Of a stretch of DNA of 39,357 nucleotides, positions 15,719 to 23,815 are shown in pieces. A program made the position numbers and the translations under genes. The notes below the pieces were generated by a model. The model made no database searches. It was given only the letters and a program-made list of their open reading frames with translations, and was not told the origin of the DNA. The number at the start of each line of letters is the position of its first letter. The stretch's first letter is position 1. Origin of the DNA: Micavibrio sp. (lineage in GTDB: Bacteria > Pseudomonadota > Alphaproteobacteria > Micavibrionales > Micavibrionaceae); the NCBI GenBank assembly GCA_019634145.1, contig JAHQVU010000040.1, forward strand, positions 1 to 39,357, in the 5' to 3' direction.

Positions 15719-16879
15719 TTACTTCTTAGGCAATAGAACCCAATAGCGGCCATCGGATTTCATCGGTCCGGCCATCGCTTCAGCGCGATCACCATGCCCC
15801 CAGAAGACATCCCCGCGCACAGCGCCGCGTATTGCGCCGCCAGTATCTTGCGCCATCATAAGACGTTGGAGACGACCAGAATTGGGGACGGGCGGGTCGA
15901 TATCAACCCACATAGGCAAGCCATAGGATAAAAGCGAGCGATCAATGGCGAGAGAGCGCGCAGGGGTCAGGGCGATATTCTCGCCGCCGATCGGGCCTTC
16001 GCCCATAATCTCTTCAAAAAACACATAGGATTTATTGGTGTTCATGATCTCATCAGCCTGCGCTGGGTTTGCGGCGAGCCATTCGCGGATGGATTGCATG
16101 GAGACGTTTTCTTTTGTGAGCGCGCCGCGTTTAATCAGCTCGCGCCCGATCGCGTAATAAGGGTGGCCATTTTGCCCCGCATAACCGATGCGCATTGTGC
16201 CGCCTTCGGATAGCTCGACAATGCCAGAGCCTTGGATCTGAACGAAGAAGGCATCGACCGCATCATCAACCCAGACCAAAATCTTATCATTATGTGGCCA
16301 ACGCCCTGAGACAATCTCGGTGCGGGTCTCATAAGGTTTGAGGCTGCCGTCCACCACACGGCCCGCGATGCGCTGGCCTTTGAGTTCGTCACGGAATTGA
16401 CCAAGATCGACCATGACCAGATCATCGGCGCGGGTGTAGAGCGGGATTTGATATTGTCCGCCGCGCGTTCGCGAGCCTTTCAGAGAAGCTTCATAATATC
16501 CTGTGAACAGGCCAATTGGGTTGTTGCCTGCGCGAACAGTGTGCGGTGTGAAGTAGGTTTCGAAAAAACGGCGCAGTGATGTTGAGTCTTTCGAAATACC
16601 TGCAAAAGCCTCGCACGGGGCGCGCCAATCGCTATGCTTGCCTGCGGCTTCCAAAGCGCCGAAAGAGCGATCAGCGGGGGCGCGCATAATTCGAGCGCAG
16701 GATTTTTCAAAAGCGGGGGCGAGGGTGAGAAGATCATCTTTGTTCCACTCCGGCAGATCAGCAAAGCTGGCCGCAACCAGTTTCAAATCTTTAGGCGCGT
16801 CCTCTTGTTTTTTTTCCGTGCCGCAAGCGGTTAGAAAGAGGATGAATGCAAAGGACATTAAAAAAGGGCTATATCTCAT
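15719..16879 (-). CDS. mltA: Membrane-bound lytic murein transglycosylase A
   Basis: Outer-membrane lipoprotein that cleaves glycan strands to 1,6-anhydro-muropeptides. The 386-residue precursor has a lipoprotein signal with lipobox LTAC (Cys19). The MltA barrel includes GLFTGYYEASLKGSRTRGG and VQIQGSGIVELSEGGTM. The C-terminal 3D domain includes MAQDTGGAIRGAVRGD and FWGHGDRAEAMAG, containing the aspartates of the active site. It sits directly downstream of timA on the same strand (45-bp gap), a pairing conserved in alphaproteobacteria. Confidence 0.95.
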   Translation of the reverse strand: MRYSPFLMSFAFILFLTACGTEKKQEDAPKDLKLVAASFADLPEWNKDDLLTLAPAFEKSCARIMRAPADRSFGALEAAGKHSDWRAPCEAFAGISKDSTSLRRFFETYFTPHTVRAGNNPIGLFTGYYEASLKGSRTRGGQYQIPLYTRADDLVMVDLGQFRDELKGQRIAGRVVDGSLKPYETRTEIVSGRWPHNDKILVWVDDAVDAFFVQIQGSGIVELSEGGTMRIGYAGQNGHPYYAIGRELIKRGALTKENVSMQSIREWLAANPAQADEIMNTNKSYVFFEEIMGEGPIGGENIALTPARSLAIDRSLLSYGLPMWVDIDPPVPNSGRLQRLMMAQDTGGAIRGAVRGDVFWGHGDRAEAMAGPMKSDGRYWVLLPKK

Positions 16880-16924
16880 AGCCCTGATTCTAGCTGATTC
16901 GTGCTGCTTTAAATAGAGGAATGA

Positions 16925-17656
16925 TTAATGCTTGTGCGTGTCAGGGATGATGTCATTGTCATCTTCGAAACCGCCGCGGGTCTCAGTCACCAACCATGCC
17001 GGATTGCGTGATTTTATATCACGAGCAAATGTCCAGATATCGCGCATTTCTGTGGTCGCATCAGGATGGCCAGCAATCGTGTTACCTTCTTCATCCTTAG
17101 TCACGCTTGTTTCATCAGCAATAATTTTTGCGGTGATGGCAGCTTTACCGCCTTCCAACTTGGTTTCCACGATTTCCACTTTACGGATAGCATGGATGTC
17201 GGTGATTTGAGTTTGATTTGCCTCTTCACGTGCGGTGATTGCTTCATCAAACGCGTTGTAGACATCATCGCCCAATAGGCCGCGCAGTGTTTCACGGTCA
17301 CCATCGGCGAAAGATTCTACGATAATGACGAAGGCATCCTGCGCCCCTTCTAAAAACAGTTTGATATCAAACGTCTTATCGGCACGGGCAATATCAAGAA
17401 GGCCGTCCTCGACCAATTTTCCAGCGATTGCATAAACCCCTGTCGGGTTCTCAGCCAATTCAGAAATTTCATCTTCTTGCGCGAATTTCTTACGAATTTC
17501 AGCAACGTTGGAGGGCGCGTCTTTAAGCTCGGTATCTTTGGCAACGAAAGGATCAGGGCGTGAGCGCTCCTCACCATGGCGAGTTCCCAAGATACTGCGT
17601 AACCAGAAAACCAGACCGGCGGCTACGATTGCATATACAAATAATTCAGCAGGCAA
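16925..17656 (-). CDS. timA: Tim44-domain membrane protein (TimA)
   Basis: The 243-residue protein has an N-terminal membrane anchor (ELFVYAIVAAGLVFWLRSIL) and a C-terminal Tim44-like domain (about 90-235), the fold shared with the mitochondrial import motor subunit Tim44. The likely start is a TTG codon at 17656 with GAGGG just upstream. The first residues match the usual beginning of this family, which supports it. In Caulobacter TimA is an inner-membrane protein, and a role in membrane-protein handling has been proposed. It is adjacent to mltA and divergent from fxsA, as is typical of this locus. Confidence 0.9.
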   Translation of the reverse strand: MPAELFVYAIVAAGLVFWLRSILGTRHGEERSRPDPFVAKDTELKDAPSNVAEIRKKFAQEDEISELAENPTGVYAIAGKLVEDGLLDIARADKTFDIKLFLEGAQDAFVIIVESFADGDRETLRGLLGDDVYNAFDEAITAREEANQTQITDIHAIRKVEIVETKLEGGKAAITAKIIADETSVTKDEEGNTIAGHPDATTEMRDIWTFARDIKSRNPAWLVTETRGGFEDDNDIIPDTHKH

Positions 17657-17782
17657 TCGACCCTCGCTACTTTAAAACTCTTGTTCCTAGCCTATTTTAT
17701 CACATTAATAGCATTGAGTGTAAAGGCACTCTTCTCTACATTGTGCCTTAAGCGCCTTAAAACAAGCTAAAGAAAAGAAATT

Positions 17783-18253
17783 ATGCCGATTATTTTAATA
17801 TTTATTATTATTCCTTTTATCGAATTAACGATTTTTGGCGTAGTAGCCGAGAAAATCGGTGTATGGACGACATTGTTCCTCGCCCTGCTGACCGCTATTA
17901 TTGGTGGAACACTGGTCAAACGTCAGGGCGTTCAAACATTATTGGCAATGCGCCATTCCATGGATAAAGGGCAAATGCCAGTATCTGAAATGTTTGACGG
18001 GTTTTGCTTGATCGCAGCAGGCGCTTTGCTGATAACTCCCGGGTTTTTTACAGATACAATCGGCTTTGCCCTGCTCATTCCGCAAGCAAGGGCGGTGGTG
18101 CGCGGCACTGTTGTTAAATACCAAATTTGGGGGGCGCACGATACGCATACATCATCATCACCGCCACCACATGAGCATTACAATGTTAATCAAGGCGATA
18201 TAATTGAGGGTGAATATGAGGAAGTGAAAGACCCTCATGACAAGAGCAATTAA
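17783..18253 (+). CDS. fxsA: FxsA family membrane protein
   Basis: A 156-residue membrane protein of the FxsA family (in E. coli, overproduction relieves phage T7 exclusion by F). Hydrophobic segments cover about residues 1-20, 25-50 and 70-95, with conserved PFIELTIFGVVAEKIG, GGTLVKRQGVQTL and GALLITPGFFTDTIGF. The C-terminal third is His- and acid-rich (THTSSSPPPHEHYN, then DIIEGEYEEV). The cellular role is not known in detail. secB follows 40 bp later on the same strand. Confidence 0.92.
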   Translation: MPIILIFIIIPFIELTIFGVVAEKIGVWTTLFLALLTAIIGGTLVKRQGVQTLLAMRHSMDKGQMPVSEMFDGFCLIAAGALLITPGFFTDTIGFALLIPQARAVVRGTVVKYQIWGAHDTHTSSSPPPHEHYNVNQGDIIEGEYEEVKDPHDKSN

Positions 18254-18293
18254 TCGTGATAATGAAAAAATATACGTAGGAGAAAATTACATT

Positions 18294-18803
18294 ATGGCCG
18301 AAGAACAAAATCAGGATCAGCCCATCAACCAGCAGCATTTTTTAAATGTACTTGCGCAGTATGTTAAAGATCTATCGTTTGAAAATACAAACGCGCCGGA
18401 TTCTTTGCGTGCCGGACAAGGACAGCCCGAGATGGATATTAAGATCGGAATGGATGCGCGCAAAATACCGCATGACAAAATTCCGTTTCTTTATGAGGTG
18501 GTTTTGAACTTAAATGCCACGGCCACACGCGGTGAAAAAAACGTCTTTATTGCCGAGCTACAATATGGCGCCACAGTCGAGATTAAGGATGTTCCCGAAG
18601 ACAAGCATCACCCGATTTTGCTGATCGAAATACCAACAATCATCTTCCCGTTCGCCCGACAGATTATATCGGATGTAACAATGCAAGGGGGCTATCCGCC
18701 TTTGATGCTTAATCCGATCGATTTTCAATCGCTTTACATGGATCGATATGAAGATGAAATTCTTAAGTCTTTGGAAGAAAAAGAAGCAGAAACCGAGCAA
18801 TAA
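18294..18803 (+). CDS. secB: Protein-export chaperone SecB
   Basis: Tetrameric cytoplasmic chaperone that keeps presecretory proteins unfolded and delivers them to SecA. The start is set at ATG 18294 (MAEEQNQDQPINQQ), preceded by AGGAG at 11 nt. The in-frame upstream ATG at 18237 would overlap fxsA and adds residues unlike the family. The 169-residue protein has the SecB core: QYVKDLSFENTNAP, 'YEVVLNLNATATRGEKNVFIAELQYG' in pieces, PFARQIISDVTMQGGYPPL and LNPIDFQSLY. It belongs to the conserved secB-dnaQ neighbourhood near the alphaproteobacterial origin. Confidence 0.95.
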   Translation: MAEEQNQDQPINQQHFLNVLAQYVKDLSFENTNAPDSLRAGQGQPEMDIKIGMDARKIPHDKIPFLYEVVLNLNATATRGEKNVFIAELQYGATVEIKDVPEDKHHPILLIEIPTIIFPFARQIISDVTMQGGYPPLMLNPIDFQSLYMDRYEDEILKSLEEKEAETEQ

Positions 18804-18824
18804 TTTTTTCATCAGGAGAAAAGC

Positions 18825-18947
18825 ATGCGCACTCTTACTATTTTATCTCTTTGCTTTCTGACTTTAAGCCTTAGCGCCTGTAGCAATACTTGGCAGGGCT
18901 TAGGTAAAGATATGGAGAAAGCAGGCGAGAACATGCAAAAGATGTAA
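18825..18947 (+). CDS. Entericidin-like small lipoprotein
   Basis: A 40-residue lipoprotein starting at ATG 18825 with a CAGGAG ribosome binding site. The signal peptide MRTLTILSLCFLTLSLSAC ends in lipobox LSAC (Cys19), leaving a 22-residue mature peptide (SNTWQGLGKDMEKAGENMQK) typical of entericidin EcnA/B proteins. These are tiny membrane lipoproteins of uncertain role. In E. coli they are described as an antidote/bacteriolytic pair. Only one member is present. It lies 21 bp after secB and 5 bp before the convergent dnaQ stop. Confidence 0.88.
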   Translation: MRTLTILSLCFLTLSLSACSNTWQGLGKDMEKAGENMQKM

Positions 18948-18952
18948 ATCTT

Positions 18953-19642
18953 TTAGCCCTGTTTTTTCCAGAGCGGCTCTTTCAATTTTTCTAAAAACCC
19001 TTCATGTGCCGCTAACTCATCTTCGCTGGGCGGAAAAGCTCTTGGCTCGCGGAATTTGCGGGATGCTGCCGCGACCTCTCTCGCTTCATTTTGCGCCTTG
19101 GCTGTTTCAGCGGCCAACCCCAGCCCATGCTGGCGTCCGCCCATAAGCTCAAGATACACTTCCGCCAGAAGCTCTGAGTCCAAAAGCGCGCCGTGATAGG
19201 TTCGGCTAGAGTTATCTATGCCAAAACGACGACACAGTGCATCAAGGTTGGCGGGTGAGCCGGGATATTTCTTACGCGCAATCGCGAGCGTGTCGATCAC
19301 GTTGTTCCATGACAGCGCTTTATGCCCGACTTTGGCGAGCTCGGCATTTAAAAATTTCATATCGAATTCGGCGTTATGAATGATAAGCCTGCCGCCCTCG
19401 ATAAAGTCCAGAAAATCGGTGTAAACTTCTGCAAAGACAGGTTTGTCAGCAACAAATTCATTTGTGATTCCATGAACAGCCGTTGCATCGGCGGGAATAT
19501 CACGCTCAGGATTTATATAAATCTGCAACGTATTACCCGTGGGTAAATGATTGAACAGCTCTACCGCGCCAATCTCGATTATACGGTCGCCCTTGCTTGG
19601 ATCCATGCCAGTTGTTTCTGTATCGAGAGCGATCTCTTTCAT
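18953..19642 (-). CDS. dnaQ: DNA polymerase III epsilon subunit (3'-5' exonuclease)
   Basis: Proofreading exonuclease of the replicase, 229 residues. DEDDh motifs are intact: Exo I in ALDTETTGMD (Asp7, Glu9), Exo II in IIHNAEFDMKFL (Asp94), and Exo III in YHGALLDSELLA (His150, Asp155). The C-terminal 60 residues would hold the polymerase-binding tail. The start overlaps the coaE stop by 4 bp (ATGA), and it is the last gene of the five-gene block from ppsR. Confidence 0.95.
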   Translation of the reverse strand: MKEIALDTETTGMDPSKGDRIIEIGAVELFNHLPTGNTLQIYINPERDIPADATAVHGITNEFVADKPVFAEVYTDFLDFIEGGRLIIHNAEFDMKFLNAELAKVGHKALSWNNVIDTLAIARKKYPGSPANLDALCRRFGIDNSSRTYHGALLDSELLAEVYLELMGGRQHGLGLAAETAKAQNEAREVAAASRKFREPRAFPPSEDELAAHEGFLEKLKEPLWKKQG

Positions 19643-20286
19643 GCTGCGATCCTTTTATGTTTTGATTTAATCTCGGATATGACGTGTTTAATCTCTCGCA
19701 TCATTTGGGCGCGCCCTAGGCCGCTGTGGATGACGAAATCAGCGCGCGCGCATTTTTCACCATCGGGCATTTGTCGATTGAGAATAGATTCGAATTTTTC
19801 CTCGCTCATATTCGGGCGCGAAAGCACACGTTTATGCTGCAAAAACTTTGGGGCGGTAACGGTGATGGTATAATCCATCTGATGATCAGCGCCCGTCTCG
19901 AATAAAAGCGGGATATCGAGAAGAACGATTTCTTTTCCTGACGCACGTTTCGTGCGGATAAATTCGCTTTGCGATAGACGCACATAGGGGTGAAGGATGG
20001 ATTCCAGGCGCAGGCGCAAATCATCATTTTCAAACACAAGCTTGCCAAGATTTTTGCGGTTTATGCCTGTCGGCGCTTGCCAGAATTTCCATGATTTTGT
20101 GTAAATAGATGGGTATTTAAGAGGCGGAAATGAATTTAACAACGCGTCCCATGCCGGGGATTTATGTTGCAGCAATTTATGAACAGCCGCGTCGGAATCA
20201 TGGACAGGGATGCCTTGCCTTGAAAACATAGTGGCGGCGGTTGATTTACCCATTCCTATCGAGCCTGTTATACCGATAACGATCAT
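19639..20286 (-). CDS. coaE: Dephospho-CoA kinase
   Basis: Catalyses the last step of coenzyme A synthesis, phosphorylating dephospho-CoA with ATP. The start was placed at ATG 20286 because the protein then begins MIVIGITGSIGMGKSTAATM, with the P-loop G-S-I-G-M-G-K-S in the expected place. The ATG also overlaps the aroE stop as ATGA. The 215-residue protein carries VHDSDAAVHKLL (substrate-binding Asp) and LLDIPLLFETGADHQMDY. Its own stop overlaps the dnaQ start. Confidence 0.94.
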   Translation of the reverse strand: MIVIGITGSIGMGKSTAATMFSRQGIPVHDSDAAVHKLLQHKSPAWDALLNSFPPLKYPSIYTKSWKFWQAPTGINRKNLGKLVFENDDLRLRLESILHPYVRLSQSEFIRTKRASGKEIVLLDIPLLFETGADHQMDYTITVTAPKFLQHKRVLSRPNMSEEKFESILNRQMPDGEKCARADFVIHSGLGRAQMMREIKHVISEIKSKHKRIAA

Positions 20287-21122
20287 ATTTGCGCCAAAAC
20301 TTTCTGCGTTAATTCTTCGTCCACTTCGGGATTCACATGAAACCATTTTCGGAAAGCTTGCTGCGCCTGATAGAGAAGCATACCGATGCCGGTCACTGTT
20401 TCAAAACCGCTGGCTTGCGCATCCTTTAAAAATTTAGTTTGAAGCGGTGCGTAGACAATATCATTGACGAGCGCGCCCTTTGATAATCGCCCAAAATCAA
20501 TTTCAAGATCAGGCTGGCCATCCATGCCCAGCGATGTCGTATTAACAATAAGGGTACATTGATCGAGAACCTGATCTTTTTTGTCCCAGGCAACCGGCAC
20601 AATTAAATCGGTGAACATGTTTAATTCATCGGCGAGTTTTTGTGCTTTTTCAAATGTACGATTTGTAACATAAATGCGTGGCATCCGCGTGCTCATGAGG
20701 GCGCTGACGATAGCGCGCGCTGCACCGCCCGCACCTATTACCAAAGCTGCGCCTCCTTGAAAATCAATGCCCTGTTTTTGGTGCGTTAAGTTTGCAAGGA
20801 AGCCATAGGAGTCTGTATTGCTGCCGATTTTCTTACCGTCTTTGACGCTGAGGCAATTCACCGCGCCAATCACTTCGGCGATCTGCTCAAGCTCATCGCA
20901 ATAGGGTAGGACAAGCTCTTTGTGCGGCAAGGTGAAGTTAAAACCGCTATAGCCTTGCGCGATTAATTTATCAAGTTCTGCGCTCAGATTATCGGGATGA
21001 ATATCAATAGCTTCATAAGAGCCGTTAAGCGCGTACTTTTCTATCCAATGATTATGGATGATCGGTGATTTACTGTGAGATATCGGGTGGCCGATAACTG
21101 CGGCTTTAATAAATTCACTCAT
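20283..21122 (-). CDS. aroE: Shikimate dehydrogenase
   Basis: NADPH-dependent reduction of 3-dehydroshikimate in the aromatic amino-acid pathway, 279 residues. The N-terminal substrate domain has VIGHPISHSKSPIIHNHW and FNFTLPHKELVLPYCDE, with the catalytic Lys and the companion Asp in SNTDSYGFLANL. The NADP domain has the glycine loop VIGAGGAARAIV and NRTFEKAQ. The C-terminus has GIGMLLYQAQQAFRKW, as in the family. It overlaps both neighbours by 4 bp (maf upstream, coaE downstream). Confidence 0.95.
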   Translation of the reverse strand: MSEFIKAAVIGHPISHSKSPIIHNHWIEKYALNGSYEAIDIHPDNLSAELDKLIAQGYSGFNFTLPHKELVLPYCDELEQIAEVIGAVNCLSVKDGKKIGSNTDSYGFLANLTHQKQGIDFQGGAALVIGAGGAARAIVSALMSTRMPRIYVTNRTFEKAQKLADELNMFTDLIVPVAWDKKDQVLDQCTLIVNTTSLGMDGQPDLEIDFGRLSKGALVNDIVYAPLQTKFLKDAQASGFETVTGIGMLLYQAQQAFRKWFHVNPEVDEELTQKVLAQI

Positions 21123-21712
21123 AGGCCAATTTCCTGCTCTTCGCGTAGATATGTTGTTAGTTTTAAAAGCGGCATACCGAGTATTGTATAGTAATCCCCT
21201 TCTATAGAGTCAAATAAGTGAATGCCATGGCTTTCAAGTTCGTAAGCGCCGACCGATCGGGTCAGAGCATCGGCGGCCTTCTCACAATAGCGCGCGAGAA
21301 AATCATCGCTGAAATTGTGCATGGTGAGATGCGCGCTTGACGTGTCGCTCCATAAAATTTGATTGTTTTTGGCAACCGAAACAGCGGAAATCAGGGTATG
21401 TGTTTTACCGCGCAATGTTTTCAATTTTACATGCGCATCTTCAGACGATTTTGCTTTGTTTAAAATTTTACCTTCAATTTCCAAAACCTGATCAGAGCCG
21501 ATGATAAGCGAGTCGGGATTTTTTACTGATATCGCTTTTGCTTTTTCTTCTGCAAGTTTTTGTGCGATTAATGTAGGCGTCATTTTCTGCGCCAACAACG
21601 CAGAAATAATTGATTTTTCACCTATGTTTGCAGGCGAGCAATCAAATACATATCCTGCATTTTCGAGCATCGTTTTTCGGGCGTGACTTTGTGAGGCGAG
21701 AATAAAATCCAT
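21119..21712 (-). CDS. maf: Maf-like nucleotide pyrophosphatase
   Basis: House-cleaning nucleoside triphosphate pyrophosphatase of the Maf/YceF family, 197 residues. Typical motifs are the N-terminal LASQSHARKTMLENAGY (normally S-x-S-x-R-R), the IIGSDQVLEIEGKIL stretch with the catalytic Asp, and 'VGAYELESHGIHLFDSIEGD'. Start ATG 21712 has GAGG at 8 nt and lies 3 bp after the ppsR stop. Which nucleotide it hydrolyses cannot be told. Confidence 0.92.
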   Translation of the reverse strand: MDFILASQSHARKTMLENAGYVFDCSPANIGEKSIISALLAQKMTPTLIAQKLAEEKAKAISVKNPDSLIIGSDQVLEIEGKILNKAKSSEDAHVKLKTLRGKTHTLISAVSVAKNNQILWSDTSSAHLTMHNFSDDFLARYCEKAADALTRSVGAYELESHGIHLFDSIEGDYYTILGMPLLKLTTYLREEQEIGL

Positions 21713-21715
21713 GGA

Positions 21716-22621
21716 CTAACCCTCCTCGTCTTGCTGCTCTTCAGCGGCCATTTCCGCCATTTCCTGTTCGCTGCGAATTTTTTCATTTCGCGTTTGTAAT
21801 AAAGCCATAATCTCGGCGGCGGTTTCTTCGATCGAGCGCTTGGTTACATCAATCACCGGCCATCCTTTCTTTGAAAAGAGGCGCCTTGCAAGACGTATTT
21901 CATCTTCAATACGGTCTTCATCAAGATAGGCGTTTTCTTCGATATGGGCGGCAATCTTTTTATCTTTTGAATTGGTGCTAAGGCGCGTCCTACGCAGTTG
22001 GATGAGGCGATCCGGTGTTGCGATCAACCCCACATACATAGGTTTTTTTAATGAGAGTTTTTCATCGGGTACATCAACGCCCGGTACCAGAGGGATATTT
22101 GCAGCCTTGATCCCGCGCCGCGCCAAAAAGATGCTGGTCGGGGTTTTAGAGGTTCGCGAAACACCCACCAAAATGACATCGGCTTTTGATAAGCCTTTGA
22201 GTGTTTTTCCATCATCATGGCTCATCGCATAATCAACGGCCTCAACACGTTTAAAATAAGCATCATCCATAGCGTGTTGCAGCCCAGGAACGCCTTTCGC
22301 GTGCTCACCCAAATAGCTTGAAAGAGATCTAATGATAGGATCGAGTACGGCGACACATGGCACACCCATTTCTTCGCAAAATTCAGCCAAACGCTCGCGC
22401 ATTGAATTATCCACAAATGTGAAGATTACAGGGCCGGGATTACTACGAATTTGAGCGATCACTTTTTCAAGCTGGCGCGTTGTTCTAACTAAAGGCCAGA
22501 ATTTCTGTATAGGGTCAACATGATCAAATTGCGCGATACAGGCGCGCGCTAAACCCAGAAGAGTCGTGCCGCTTGCATCGGAGACCAAGTGCAAATGAAA
22601 TTTCTTTTTATCTTCGTTCAT
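21716..22621 (-). CDS. ppsR: Pyruvate,phosphate dikinase/PEP synthase regulatory protein (DUF299)
   Basis: Bifunctional serine/threonine kinase and pyrophosphorylase that switches PPDK or PEP synthase off with ADP and on with phosphate. The start is put at ATG 22621 (MNEDKKKFHLHLVSDASG), which has AGGA at 7 nt; ATG 22627 is two codons earlier and lies too close to that site. The P-loop-like motif GVSRTSKTPTSIFLA and the N-terminal SDASGTTLLGLARA mark the family. At 301 residues it is slightly long owing to a Glu/Met-rich tail (about the last 25). It is the RP001/CC_0001 homolog, in most alphaproteobacteria the direct neighbour of the origin. Here three genes separate it from the predicted origin. 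Confidence 0.92.
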   Translation of the reverse strand: MNEDKKKFHLHLVSDASGTTLLGLARACIAQFDHVDPIQKFWPLVRTTRQLEKVIAQIRSNPGPVIFTFVDNSMRERLAEFCEEMGVPCVAVLDPIIRSLSSYLGEHAKGVPGLQHAMDDAYFKRVEAVDYAMSHDDGKTLKGLSKADVILVGVSRTSKTPTSIFLARRGIKAANIPLVPGVDVPDEKLSLKKPMYVGLIATPDRLIQLRRTRLSTNSKDKKIAAHIEENAYLDEDRIEDEIRLARRLFSKKGWPVIDVTKRSIEETAAEIMALLQTRNEKIRSEQEMAEMAAEEQQDEEG

Positions 22622-22675
22622 GCGCATATCCTAAGCATGCGCAGCGCGATAGAAAAGCTTTATATGAGAGAGACT

Positions 22676-23815
22676 TTATAAATCCCGTAATTTTTCGATA
22701 TCGGCTGTGAATTCACCACTAGGGAAAATACGTGAGGCGAGGTCTGCGTTACGGAACGGTACACCCTGAACACGGGTTACACTCATATCATGCAAAATTT
22801 GCATTAAGTGTGCCTGATTAACCATGCTGGTCATACCTGTGAACAAAGGATCACCCATGATCTCGCGCCCTTTATGGTGGAGGTAGGCCGTTCTGTCCGG
22901 TAAACAAGATAGACTTTCGATTTTAATCGGCGTCAATTTTTCATGGCCGAAAATCTGCTTTAACCCTTGTCTTTCAGTCATGATCATATCCAGATCATTC
23001 AAAATCTCATGTTCACACAGATCCAGACGCTCAGGGTTTCTGAACCATTGAACAAAGGAGGCTGCCAAAGCCTGGCCATTATCAAGCGAGGAAGGATCAC
23101 GATCCACATATCCCGCAAAACGCATGGCTATATCGCCATCTTCACTGCCAACCAGATGACGCCAGAGGCTGCCATGGCCTTCACCACGAATTTCCCAAGC
23201 GACCATGACTGCCATTACATCCAGATCAGCCGCGCGCACACGCTCAAGCATTAGGATATCGGCGGGCGCATAAATCTCGTCAAAGCCACCATGGCGCTTT
23301 TCCTGCCACACATCGCGAAGAGCGCGGGTAAAGGAAACAAGCAAAATATTACGGAAATATTCGCTGCGCCCTAATGCTGATAAAAGCATTCCTGCGCTAT
23401 CAAGTACGATTAGATGATCGGGCACATCAATGTGAAAATCAGGGCCGTTTAAATCTTCGAGAGACACTGTCCACCCTTCATTCATTGCCTCTTGCAACAT
23501 AATCGATCCGGCTGCGCTCATTGACACTTGCGCGCATAACCATGACAGAAGACCGAATTTGTCACTTAGCGAGATCTCGGCATCAAAATCATTTGAATAA
23601 TCATAGCATTCAGATTCATAGAACAAATCTTCTAATGACCAAATATCGTATATATCATCAACAATCGGTAAATCCGGCTCACAGATTTCCGTGAAATTTC
23701 GCAAAGCCTGAAATTTAGAGGTTTTTTGTGTCTTTTTTGAATGTGTATCGATTGGCTGCATATCTGAAGATCCTGCTTTCTTATTCTCCAGACCAGCGCC
23801 GTAGATAAACGACAT
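22676..23815 (-). CDS. Unknown protein B of a tandem paralog pair (DUF6782-like?)
   Basis: A 379-residue protein; start chosen at ATG 23815, which has AAAGGA about 10 nt upstream. The frame is open further to 23965, but that would put 185 bp inside the preceding gene. Residues about 110-300 align with the upstream paralog: TRALRDVWQ (163-171) with RELRRHYQH, AADLDVMAVMVAWE with SADLIVSVIRAAWE, and DNGQALAASFVQWF (245-258) with NNGQAMAAVFEAWF. The tail LTP..LP..YL..IM.D..FT is also shared. I associate this pattern, from memory only, with the putative metallopeptidase family DUF6782, in which an HExxH-like motif (HELRH) would sit where TRALRD is. The histidines are missing here, so catalysis is unlikely. 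No signal peptide. Function unknown. Confidence 0.75.
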   Translation of the reverse strand: MSFIYGAGLENKKAGSSDMQPIDTHSKKTQKTSKFQALRNFTEICEPDLPIVDDIYDIWSLEDLFYESECYDYSNDFDAEISLSDKFGLLSWLCAQVSMSAAGSIMLQEAMNEGWTVSLEDLNGPDFHIDVPDHLIVLDSAGMLLSALGRSEYFRNILLVSFTRALRDVWQEKRHGGFDEIYAPADILMLERVRAADLDVMAVMVAWEIRGEGHGSLWRHLVGSEDGDIAMRFAGYVDRDPSSLDNGQALAASFVQWFRNPERLDLCEHEILNDLDMIMTERQGLKQIFGHEKLTPIKIESLSCLPDRTAYLHHKGREIMGDPLFTGMTSMVNQAHLMQILHDMSVTRVQGVPFRNADLASRIFPSGEFTADIEKLRDL